Positions 1 through 6,138 of a stretch of DNA of 11,645 nt are shown here, piece after piece (the stretch's first letter is position 1; the number at the start of each line of letters is the position of its first letter). Under the pieces are notes generated by a model. That model was given only the letters and a program-made list of their open reading frames with translations. It was not told where the DNA came from and did not search any database. This DNA is from Omnitrophica bacterium RBG_13_46_9 (lineage in GTDB: Bacteria > Omnitrophota > Gorgyraeia > JABMRN01 > RBG-13-46-9). The position numbers were made by a program, and so were the translations under genes. The stretch is taken from NCBI GenBank assembly GCA_001804045.1, contig MHFD01000072.1, positions 9,383-21,027 of the forward strand. Reading direction: 5' to 3'.

Positions 1-175
1 TTATCACCTGGCCGGATATTTTCCCGCCCATTTCAACTTCCGCCATTCCTTCGTCAAACCTCATTTCTTCATCGGCATCGGTATCGGCTTTTGCATCATT
101 ATTGACATTCATAAAGATTAAAAGAGTCAACGACGCGACAACCCTCAATAGTAACCGTAAACCATTCTTTAACAT
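1..175 (-). CDS. N-terminal fragment of an exported protein, possibly the secretin GspD (cut by left window edge)
   Basis: Fifty-eight codons are visible from an ATG at 175, and the frame is open to the window edge. The start is well supported: AAGGAG lies 6 bases upstream and overlaps the TGA of the preceding gene. The N-terminus is a signal peptide (MLKNGLRLLLRVVASLTLLIFM), followed by an acidic low-complexity stretch (DTDADEEMRFDEG) and then GGKISGQVI, which could be entering a beta-rich domain. In PilMNOPQ-type and Gsp clusters the outer-membrane secretin commonly occupies this position, so GspD/PilQ is the leading guess. No secretin motif lies within the visible part, so the identity is inference from context. 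Confidence 0.7.
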   Translation of the reverse strand, partial: MLKNGLRLLLRVVASLTLLIFMNVNNDAKADTDADEEMRFDEGMAEVEMGGKISGQVI

Positions 176-181
176 GGATAT

Positions 182-187
182 CTCCTT
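182..187 (-). promoter_or_regulatory. Ribosome binding site of the left-edge gene
   Basis: AAGGAG on the minus strand, 6 bases before the ATG at 175. Its first base is shared with the TGA stop of the upstream gene, which indicates tight translational linkage and fixes the start of the partial gene. Confidence 0.7.
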
Positions 188-681
188 CAATTTCCCGACG
201 GTATTTTTTTTGCTGTCGACTTAAGCGCCATGATCTTCGTAAGCTCCAAGCCTATCCTGTCATTCAATTCCGTATAATATGCTATCAACTTTTTAATATG
301 AAGCTTCGTGTCTTTTTCTATGGGTTTCGCATAAATGGTGTTTAAATTTCTTATGGTCGATTCGTTTGAATTTTTTATCAGGCTGAGCCAATCGTAAAGA
401 TAGGTTACCGCGCCTTCCGTCACGTCCTCTCTTTTTATCGTGTTAAAGATACCGAGCATACCAAAAAAGGCATCAAGTTCTATAAGCGTAGCTATGCAGG
501 AATCCCACATGCTGTTCATAAAAATCATGTCTTTTTTCGAGCTCGTAAGCAACAGTTTTATGTCTTTGGACTCATCAAAAATTTTATTACGAAACTCGAG
601 AAGCGTGGGAGGTTCTGCGGTATAGGCATTTAGGTTTAAAAATACAGCGAGAGCTATTGTGGTAAAAATAATTTTTCGCAT
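187..681 (-). CDS. Exported helical protein of unknown function
   Basis: A 164-residue protein I do not recognise. It has a clear signal peptide (MRKIIFTTIALAVFLNLNAYTA, likely cut before EPP) and no lipobox cysteine, so it should be a soluble periplasmic or secreted protein. The mature part appears entirely alpha-helical and rich in charged residues, with a single Cys and no obvious catalytic motif or repeat. It lies 21 bases downstream of the PilO/GspM-like gene and 11 bases upstream of the next exported protein. PilP or GspC is often found at this position, but those are beta-rich and membrane-anchored; this protein shows neither feature. A periplasmic accessory or secretin-assembly factor is possible on context only. 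A strong AAGGAGGG precedes the ATG. Confidence 0.8.
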   Translation of the reverse strand: MRKIIFTTIALAVFLNLNAYTAEPPTLLEFRNKIFDESKDIKLLLTSSKKDMIFMNSMWDSCIATLIELDAFFGMLGIFNTIKREDVTEGAVTYLYDWLSLIKNSNESTIRNLNTIYAKPIEKDTKLHIKKLIAYYTELNDRIGLELTKIMALKSTAKKIPSGN

Positions 682-685
682 GGTA

Positions 686-693
686 CCCTCCTT
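686..693 (-). promoter_or_regulatory. Strong ribosome binding site for the helical exported protein
   Basis: AAGGAGGG on the minus strand ends 4 bases before the ATG at 681. It is the best Shine-Dalgarno match in the window and fixes the start of a gene with no recognised homologue. Confidence 0.75.
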
Positions 694-702
694 ATAATTT
701 TT

Positions 703-1260
703 TCACATGCTTATCTTGGATATAGACATACTGCACCGCGCAATACTTGATTCTTTCGATTTAGGCTCGATCTCGTATTTTTCGATAGTTAAGAGTTCTT
801 TGGAATTCTCGATTTTATACATAAATTCGGTAATTTGCTCTAGCTGCGCTTCGCAGCTTAAATTCACTATATACTCCTTGGATTGGCCGGTGCTTTTTAT
901 GCCGCCTGGTTTCATATCGATAAGATAAACCGAGCTCTGGTTAGCCAGATTCTCTATCTCTTTGAGGATGAAGGTTGTCTCTTCCTCTTCGGATTTAGCG
1001 TGCTCACTTAAGAATGAGGCATATTTCGCGCTTTCGGCCATTATCCTGTCTTTCTGTGACAGCATACGTATATCTTTTTTGACGCTTAATTCTTTTTCTC
1101 GAATTTCGGCATCCAAGGAGTTTATTTTGTAAAAAATAGGGGATATTATCAATTTGTCCAAAAGCGTTACTGATACAAAAAAGACTGTCACATATAATAT
1201 GGTTTTTTCTCTTTTAGACAAACGTGTCAAAAAAGTGTAAAGTGAATCTATTTTAATCAT
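703..1260 (-). CDS. PilO/GspM-like assembly protein
   Basis: A 185-residue bitopic inner-membrane protein: a short basic cytoplasmic N-terminus (RLSKREK), one membrane helix at about 20-40, a charged coiled-coil stretch (about 46-90, LDAEIREKELSVKKDIR), then a predicted ferredoxin-like periplasmic domain (about 95-183). That architecture, and the position directly after the PilM/PilN-type gene, fit PilO of type IV pili and GspM of type II secretion, which pair with PilN or GspL respectively. Motifs of this family are weak, so the call rests on architecture and context. The gene begins 9 bases after the preceding stop without a clear Shine-Dalgarno, so translational coupling is likely. Confidence 0.8.
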   Translation of the reverse strand: MIKIDSLYTFLTRLSKREKTILYVTVFFVSVTLLDKLIISPIFYKINSLDAEIREKELSVKKDIRMLSQKDRIMAESAKYASFLSEHAKSEEEETTFILKEIENLANQSSVYLIDMKPGGIKSTGQSKEYIVNLSCEAQLEQITEFMYKIENSKELLTIEKYEIEPKSKESSIARCSMSISKISM

Positions 1261-1269
1261 GCTTATAAT

Positions 1270-2745
1270 CTATCTGATTTTATTTAAAATAGCTGTTATT
1301 TCAAAATCCGCCACATCCTTCGTTCCGTCTTTTCTATTTGAGGTATATTTGGTGTTGACGTCTTTAAAATATTTGGATTTCTCCATTATCTCTACAAAAG
1401 AGAATACTATGCTCATTGACTCGGCTGTACCCTTTATAGAGAGCTTTCCCCGGTTATCAAATCTTATATTCTCAAGCTCCAATTCTATCGGCGCAATAGA
1501 ATGAAGCTCCCCCAACACTTCCAGAGAATATCCACGGTTGGACAGATAATTCTTAACGAGACTTACCGCCGTAAAACTGCTCTCCAGCGCTTGAGCCTCT
1601 TGGCTAAGGTGCGCATACTTTTCTGTCAGGGTCTTTAGATATGCGGTCTTAAAATAAATACTGCTTATCAATATCATACATATCACTAAAAAGGCTGAGA
1701 AAGTCAAGATGCCTGTTTTTATCAGATCCTTGCCGCGTTCTTCGATTGCTTTTTTAATCTTTATCTCTTCCGGAATAAGGCTAATCTTGATATCGTTCAG
1801 AGCAAGAATTGGTGCTATTACATTTAAAAACGACACACGCCTGCTTTCAGACGCTGTCTTTAGGACATCTTTTTTTACCGCTAGATCCCCGAGGTATGGC
1901 ATCGCTTTAACAGGAACGCTCAAGGTCTCATTTAAAAGGAGTTCTACCTGCGGAATTTCTTCTATGGCGCCAGTTAAGATAAGAGAATCAGGGTTTTTCT
2001 CTATATTTTCGCTTTGGTATGTCTCAAGCGATTTTTTCAATTCTTCCGCAAACCTTATGCCGCTCTGATCTTTGTCCTCTATCAGTTGTTGTGCGCCGAT
2101 GGGTATGGACCGTTCAAAAACAAGTTTATTTTTATAGACAACCACAAAATCAGCAAATCCCTCATCGACATTTACGACCGTGAGAGGGGCGTTTGCGGTA
2201 TTAAGCTTCAGTACCTTATCGACAGACCGGCCTAAGGCCTCCGGTGCAAATAGAACCTTTTCTAATTTTAACCCGGCTTTTTTCAGGACATCGAATTGTC
2301 TCTTAATGATGTTATTTGTGACTATAACCAATAAAATTTTTGTGTAGTTGTTCTTGTAAGTGCCGATGTCTATATAATCTATAATTATCTCATCGCGCGT
2401 ATAAGGGGTGTGCCGGCCCGCCTGCAGATTTATTATCTCCTTTATCTCTTTTGGATCGACAGACGGTATCTCAATGTTCTTGGTAATGGTAAGATTGGAT
2501 GTAATAACGCTTATGATATACGGAGTCCTGACTTTCAAAGTTTGGAAAGAAGAAGCTATTGTTTTGGCGATATCGGTGTCGACCAGATTAGAAATATCCC
2601 GCATAATCAGATCTATTATTTCCGCCGTCTTGTTCGGCAAAAAACGCATGTGAGCAATCTTCAATTTAGTGCTGCCGAAATCAATCCCTATGATGTCTTT
2701 CTTGGCTATAGCGGATAACGGGTTTGTATTTTTTATTGCGAACAT
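1270..2745 (-). CDS. pilM: PilM-PilN fusion, GspL-like assembly protein
   Basis: A 491-residue inner-membrane protein. Residues 1-310 or so form an actin-like PilM domain: phosphate-1 loop IIGIDFGSTKLKIAHM (18-33), INLQAGRHTPYTRDE, a phosphate-2-like strand VVNVDEGFADFVVV, and RSIPIG. Next comes ISLIPEEI (321-328), which resembles the INLLP motif at the start of PilN. Then come a basic segment, one membrane helix (about 344-363), a short coiled coil and a periplasmic PilN-like ferredoxin-fold domain (LGELHSIAPIELELENIRF onward). The cytoplasmic actin-like plus TM plus periplasmic plan is that of GspL, which tethers GspE to the membrane and pairs with GspM. The ATG at 2745 (AGGA 9 bases upstream) is preferred to a TTG at 2763; it lies 2 bases after the gspK stop. 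Confidence 0.93.
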   Translation of the reverse strand: MFAIKNTNPLSAIAKKDIIGIDFGSTKLKIAHMRFLPNKTAEIIDLIMRDISNLVDTDIAKTIASSFQTLKVRTPYIISVITSNLTITKNIEIPSVDPKEIKEIINLQAGRHTPYTRDEIIIDYIDIGTYKNNYTKILLVIVTNNIIKRQFDVLKKAGLKLEKVLFAPEALGRSVDKVLKLNTANAPLTVVNVDEGFADFVVVYKNKLVFERSIPIGAQQLIEDKDQSGIRFAEELKKSLETYQSENIEKNPDSLILTGAIEEIPQVELLLNETLSVPVKAMPYLGDLAVKKDVLKTASESRRVSFLNVIAPILALNDIKISLIPEEIKIKKAIEERGKDLIKTGILTFSAFLVICMILISSIYFKTAYLKTLTEKYAHLSQEAQALESSFTAVSLVKNYLSNRGYSLEVLGELHSIAPIELELENIRFDNRGKLSIKGTAESMSIVFSFVEIMEKSKYFKDVNTKYTSNRKDGTKDVADFEITAILNKIR

Positions 2746-2747
2746 TG

Positions 2748-3893
2748 TCAGGATTCCTGCCAATATAGTATCTTGCCTTTTTTGTCTACCACCGCTATTG
2801 TCATGTAGCTGCTTTTTCCACTTTTCGACTTGGAAATGCTGCGTATTTTGAAAGCGCTGGAGTTAACCGCCAGACATTGGTCAACAACTACGGAAATCTC
2901 CGAGATATCGGAAGGACTTAGACTGACGAATTGGCTAAGTTTCGGAACTATGCTTGAAGTTGTCTCGAATATGCCATCATCATCCGTTCCTATCATCTTA
3001 TCTCTTCCCATGCGGAATGATATGATATCATTGGCTATCCTCTCTCCAAGCCCTGCCGCCATAAGCACTTCTTTCGGAGCAGTGTTAACATTGATCCTGC
3101 CGCTACCGTAAATCGTAACATAATCTTTCATCTTCTCGAATACATCACGGTCGATGCCCTTTACAAGGTAAAGTTCGTCCATTACCTCGAAGAGTCCGTT
3201 TTTGGCATCATATGGATAAGTAAGTCCGCGATAATGCGTGGACTCCGCGCTTCCGACTGGAACGGATAGTTCCTCGTCACCATCCCGCCAGTCGATTATA
3301 GAGGCGGCGAGGTCCTGGGCTTCCTCTTCGTCTATATCCATGGTCAACATAAAAAGCCTTTTCAACACGGCTCTGTCCGCCATATTTATGTTTATCTTTC
3401 TTTCTTCGTCAACAAGGCCGTATTTCAATTCAGGTTTTTTTGACCTGTCATAGACATAATCGTAACATATAGAGAAGGTCCCTTCGCCGGCGCTCGTATC
3501 CTTAAATGCCTGCGGGTTATTGCTCCACATATCAGTCATGGCGTGATAGTTTTTTTCTTCTGTTTTAAGTTCGGCGATCGCCAGCCTTACCCCTGCTTCG
3601 GCTATAAAACGTAGCTGCGTCCTCTCGTCCAGGCGTTTGACCAGCGTCATCATATATCGCACCTGTGATCCCGATATTAAAGCAAATACCGAAAGAAGCG
3701 AGATAGACCACAGGGCTATTATCAATATGCTTCCTTGCGCATCAACCCTTCTAAAAATGCTCGTAGTCAATGTCTGGCCCGTCAGCCACTTCGACAAAAT
3801 AGCGGCATTCAATCTCAAAGACAGGTGAAAGTCCAAAGCATTAATTGCTAACCGGGATCTCGACTGTCTTCGCAAATTTGATGATTCTGTCAT
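2748..3893 (-). CDS. gspK: Pseudopilus tip protein GspK
   Basis: Up to 381 residues. A prepilin-like segment, QG followed by SILIIALWSISLLSVFAL (from about 55), lacks the Glu at mature position 5, as is usual for the tip subunit GspK. The large domain matches GspK: DEERKININ (163-170), IDWRDGD (200-206), RGLTYPYDAKNGLFEVMDEL, YGSGRINVNTAPKEVL (262-277) followed by a helix-hairpin-helix-like GLGERIANDI. GspK caps the pseudopilus with I and J. The start is uncertain: the ATG at 3893 lies inside gspJ and gives a leader of about 54 residues, far longer than normal. A TTG near 3770 would give a leader of about 13 residues but has only a weak ribosome site. The end is firm (TGA, 2 bases before the next ATG). 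Confidence 0.92.
   Translation of the reverse strand: MTESSNLRRQSRSRLAINALDFHLSLRLNAAILSKWLTGQTLTTSIFRRVDAQGSILIIALWSISLLSVFALISGSQVRYMMTLVKRLDERTQLRFIAEAGVRLAIAELKTEEKNYHAMTDMWSNNPQAFKDTSAGEGTFSICYDYVYDRSKKPELKYGLVDEERKININMADRAVLKRLFMLTMDIDEEEAQDLAASIIDWRDGDEELSVPVGSAESTHYRGLTYPYDAKNGLFEVMDELYLVKGIDRDVFEKMKDYVTIYGSGRINVNTAPKEVLMAAGLGERIANDIISFRMGRDKMIGTDDDGIFETTSSIVPKLSQFVSLSPSDISEISVVVDQCLAVNSSAFKIRSISKSKSGKSSYMTIAVVDKKGKILYWQES
2755..2758 (-). promoter_or_regulatory. Ribosome binding site deciding the PilM-PilN start
   Basis: AGGA on the minus strand lies 9 bases upstream of the ATG at 2745 and lies downstream of the competing TTG at 2763, so it supports the shorter, 491-residue form. 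Confidence 0.55.
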
Positions 3894-4464
3894 CGGATAT
3901 TATCTCTAATTCAGCCCTAACGGCAAGAGGCGTCTGGCCCGTATCCCATTCATCCTGCCAAAAATATGCCTTGCTGCCCTTATCATAAATATAATATCGG
4001 AACTTGAGAGAGTTTATATTTGCCAATAGCTCCTGCGCGGCTCCGCTTTCGTTATCATATATATCGGAAAAATCCATAATGTGTCTTTTGATAATTTTCT
4101 TATCCTCATCGTATAAATATTTTACCTTGCCGATCGTCCTTGATTTTAGCCCGTGGCTTGTCACCAGGGTAGGCAATTCAAATTCGTCTTCTTTCCCGCA
4201 GAAATTAATGCCTTCATATTGTATTCCGTTGCGCAAGTCCGAGGTAAACTTTTCAAAAAATATACTGACCCCCTCTTCCAATCTCTCTTGGTTCATCCTT
4301 TGCCAAATCTTAAGACCGTTGGAAAGCGTTGAAAATACGGCAAGAGCGACAATAGCTATAGTGCCGCTCACTATAATGAGTTCTATCAACGTAAGGCCGT
4401 TTTTGCGCTTAGAGAGTTTTAGGATTGCGCCGGACCTGTCGGGGGGTCTATTCTTCTTCTTCAT
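3841..4464 (-). CDS. gspJ: Minor pseudopilin, GspJ-like
   Basis: A 207-residue prepilin from the ATG at 4464; in-frame ATGs at 4473 and 4512 would lengthen the leader, and none has a clear ribosome site. A long basic leader (MKKKNRPPDRSG...KRKNG) precedes LTLIELIIVSGTIAIVALAV, with Gly at -1 and Glu at +5. The globular part is about 160 residues, larger than in GspG, as expected for GspJ. Blocks such as RLEEGVSIFFEKFTSDLRNG and a late AVRAELEI strand fit the GspJ/PilW-like minor pseudopilins. It overlaps gspI by 17 bases and gspK by 53 bases if the far-upstream gspK start is used. Expected role: tip complex of the pseudopilus with GspI and GspK. Confidence 0.83.
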   Translation of the reverse strand: MKKKNRPPDRSGAILKLSKRKNGLTLIELIIVSGTIAIVALAVFSTLSNGLKIWQRMNQERLEEGVSIFFEKFTSDLRNGIQYEGINFCGKEDEFELPTLVTSHGLKSRTIGKVKYLYDEDKKIIKRHIMDFSDIYDNESGAAQELLANINSLKFRYYIYDKGSKAYFWQDEWDTGQTPLAVRAELEIISDDRIIKFAKTVEIPVSN

Positions 4465-4852
4465 ACACAGCATAAGCCATTCTTGATATTGCAACGTTCT
4501 TTCTGCCTTCACTCCATGAGAGCGTTGAATCTATCCTGTAAAGATACGGGACGCCCCCGGTCTCACTATACGAAAGCTTCCATGTGAATCTTTTATTATC
4601 CAAATTAAGGACATCGTCTTTCAAGGCCTTGCTCATGGTATTGAAGCGAGTCAGCTCGTTCTGTGCCTGCCACATCTTATCGTCAACCCATGATACGACC
4701 TTAAAGTAATCATTGCAATAATTAAGTAAGTCCAAAGAACGGAAGTAGGTCTCATATATAAGTACTGTCGCCAGTGAAAAGATAACCGTCGTAAACATAA
4801 CTTCTATCAGCGTAAATGCCCTATTTTTATTCCCAGTTTTTGATATCATCAT
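4448..4852 (-). CDS. gspI: Minor pseudopilin, GspI-like
   Basis: A 134-residue prepilin from the tandem ATG-ATG at 4852/4849; a longer open frame reaches 4966 inside gspG, but its N-terminus does not look like a leader. The leader MMISKTGNKNRA precedes FTLIEVMFTTVIFSLATV, a class III prepilin N-terminus with Glu at mature position 5. The residue before the cleavage site is Ala rather than the usual Gly. The mature part continues with a long helix (DDKMWQAQNEL) resembling the GspI family. It starts inside the end of gspG (26-base overlap) and overlaps the start of the next pseudopilin, the usual G-(H)-I-J-K order. It should form part of the pseudopilus tip with J and K. GspH cannot be excluded, because small pseudopilins diverge quickly. 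Confidence 0.8.
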   Translation of the reverse strand: MMISKTGNKNRAFTLIEVMFTTVIFSLATVLIYETYFRSLDLLNYCNDYFKVVSWVDDKMWQAQNELTRFNTMSKALKDDVLNLDNKRFTWKLSYSETGGVPYLYRIDSTLSWSEGRKNVAISRMAYAVYEEEE

Positions 4853-5237
4853 CGCTTTCGATTCCGTCCTTTCCGAGTGAATAGAGATCATAATCGGCCA
4901 GCCTGTGGTCTCCGGGGCTTTTATATTCATACTCCCTGCCCCACGGGTCCACGGGTTTCTTTTCAAGATATGGCCCGTTCCAGTTATTCGCGGAGGAGGG
5001 CTTGTTCAACAACGCATTTAGGCCTTCGTCTGAGCTTGGGAAATTCCCGTTATCAAGCTCGTAAAGCTTTAAAGCCGTAGAAATATTAGCCATGATATCT
5101 GCTTTGGCGGCAGCTGCCCTGGCCTGTTCGCCCCTTCCGGCGAATCTGGGCATCACCATTGCTACCAATGCACCTATGATAATCACAACAAGCATAAGTT
5201 CGATCAGCGTAAAACCCCTTTTCCATTGAATCGGCAT
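4827..5237 (-). CDS. gspG: Major pseudopilin GspG
   Basis: A 136-residue prepilin with a short positive leader ending at Gly8 and a canonical prepilin peptidase site (KRG before FTLIELMLVVIIIG), including Glu at mature position 5. The mature chain is about 128 residues: a hydrophobic N-terminal helix, then a globular domain typical of GspG (SSDEGLNALL, WNGPYLEK, PVDPWGREYEY). The C-terminal DYDLYSLGKDG...SDDD region is the usual calcium-binding loop of GspG. GspG polymerises into the pseudopilus that pushes substrates through the secretin. The gene has the strongest Shine-Dalgarno of the central section (GGAGG, 9 bases from the ATG) and the largest gap before it (45 bases), fitting high expression of the major subunit. 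Confidence 0.97.
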   Translation of the reverse strand: MPIQWKRGFTLIELMLVVIIIGALVAMVMPRFAGRGEQARAAAAKADIMANISTALKLYELDNGNFPSSDEGLNALLNKPSSANNWNGPYLEKKPVDPWGREYEYKSPGDHRLADYDLYSLGKDGIESDDDIKNWE

Positions 5238-5282
5238 GGTTAAATACCTCCGTGCATAATATTTTTTATACGCTACACCACA
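5238..5282 (-). other. Largest intergenic gap (45 bases), between the peptidase gene and gspG
   Basis: This is the longest non-coding stretch in the window. It holds the gspG ribosome binding site and an AT-rich run (GTATAAAAAATATTATG) that could contain a -10 element, but no matching -35 is seen at the right distance and no hairpin followed by a T-run. All other gaps are 21 bases or less and contain nothing beyond ribosome binding sites. Confidence 0.5.
5247..5251 (-). promoter_or_regulatory. Strong ribosome binding site of gspG
   Basis: GGAGG on the minus strand lies 9 bases before the gspG ATG. Several neighbouring genes have weak or no recognisable sites, so this one may raise output of the major pseudopilin. 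Confidence 0.7.
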
Positions 5283-6137
5283 TTAATACTGCGCTATATA
5301 TTCACGCCATTTTTTCTCAAACTCGTTAAGATTCTGTATATGAGTCGGATAGGAGAACCTCAGGGCTTCATCCAGCGACTTACCGTCACGAAGTTGCCGG
5401 CAGAAAACAGCGAAGCTGTCCGAACCGTATTTCTCTATCAGGAAACCGACCAGTGAAACGGACTGCAGATAATAGATGTCTATAAGGTTGTTCGTGCCGA
5501 GAATGAGCGAAGCCCTTTCCCCTCTCTTTGTCATTGTAGAAAGTATGAAGGTCTTTCTTAAATCTTTTATTTGCATAATATTGAGTTTCATCATATCGCG
5601 CAAGGAAAGTATGGTATCCTCTTCATATAATCTTTTTACCGCGTTCTTCATTTCGTATCTCTTCGTCTCTTCTTCCCATTGCGCCACGCCTTCGTCCAAC
5701 CATAAAGGTATTTCACCCTTAAAACCGACGAAATCCCTGAAAATAAGATGCGTCATTTCGTGCGGAAGCAGTGATTCCACAAAGTTTTCGCTCCAGGCGA
5801 AACTCACTATCTGTTTGGTGCGATAATCGGCCATGCCATACGACCATTCCGGCTGGTTTGTCGCCTTTATGAAAGACCCGTGATCGGGATATATATAGAT
5901 CTTTACGCGTTTATCCCACGTCCAGAAATCCGAATATCGCGGATAACCCAGATCTGCTGCTATCCGTTTATAATAGACCTCCGCTTTATCCAGAACATCC
6001 ACGGCAAATTTTCTATCCTTTGTGAAATAAACGACAAAATGCTCGCTCTTTATCTCCTCCCAGTCCTCTGCCCGGCAATCATGCGTAATGATAGTGCTGC
6101 AAATAAAAAAAAATAAAATATAAAATAACCTTCTCAT
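5283..6137 (-). CDS. Exported HExxH metallopeptidase, peptidase-MA-like
   Basis: A 284-residue protein with an N-terminal signal peptide: MRRLF, a hydrophobic run, and likely cleavage near DCRA-ED. The zinc motif HEMTH is at 126-130, and a second conserved block IPLWLDEGVAQWEE follows, with Glu149 the likely third zinc ligand. This HExxH...W-x-x-EG arrangement is that of gluzincin 'peptidase MA-like' proteins. The N-terminal part (EHFVVYF, later VKIYIYP) also fits that family. The ATG at 6137 is preferred over one at 6155: it starts directly at the positively charged signal peptide and lies one base after the gspF stop. The protein should act in the periplasm, at the envelope or outside the cell. 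Lying between gspF and gspG, it could be a substrate of the secretion system or a processing/housekeeping protease for it; the sequence does not say which. Confidence 0.85.
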   Translation of the reverse strand: MRRLFYILFFFICSTIITHDCRAEDWEEIKSEHFVVYFTKDRKFAVDVLDKAEVYYKRIAADLGYPRYSDFWTWDKRVKIYIYPDHGSFIKATNQPEWSYGMADYRTKQIVSFAWSENFVESLLPHEMTHLIFRDFVGFKGEIPLWLDEGVAQWEEETKRYEMKNAVKRLYEEDTILSLRDMMKLNIMQIKDLRKTFILSTMTKRGERASLILGTNNLIDIYYLQSVSLVGFLIEKYGSDSFAVFCRQLRDGKSLDEALRFSYPTHIQNLNEFEKKWREYIAQY

Positions 6138-6138
6138 C

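Noticed and set aside
4004..4486. Plus-strand open frame of 160 codons
   Set aside because: It lies entirely opposite the gspJ and gspI genes, has no recognisable domain, and the minus-strand proteins carry clear prepilin motifs. It is a shadow frame.
4853..4966. Upstream extension of the GspI-like gene to 4966
   Set aside because: It would place 38 extra residues, entirely inside gspG, before the prepilin leader; the ATG pair at 4852/4849 gives a normal leader.
5238..5282. Internal promoter in front of gspG
   Set aside because: AT-rich TATAAA/TATTAT-like hexamers are present, but no -35 element stands at suitable spacing and the region is short; the evidence is too weak to call.
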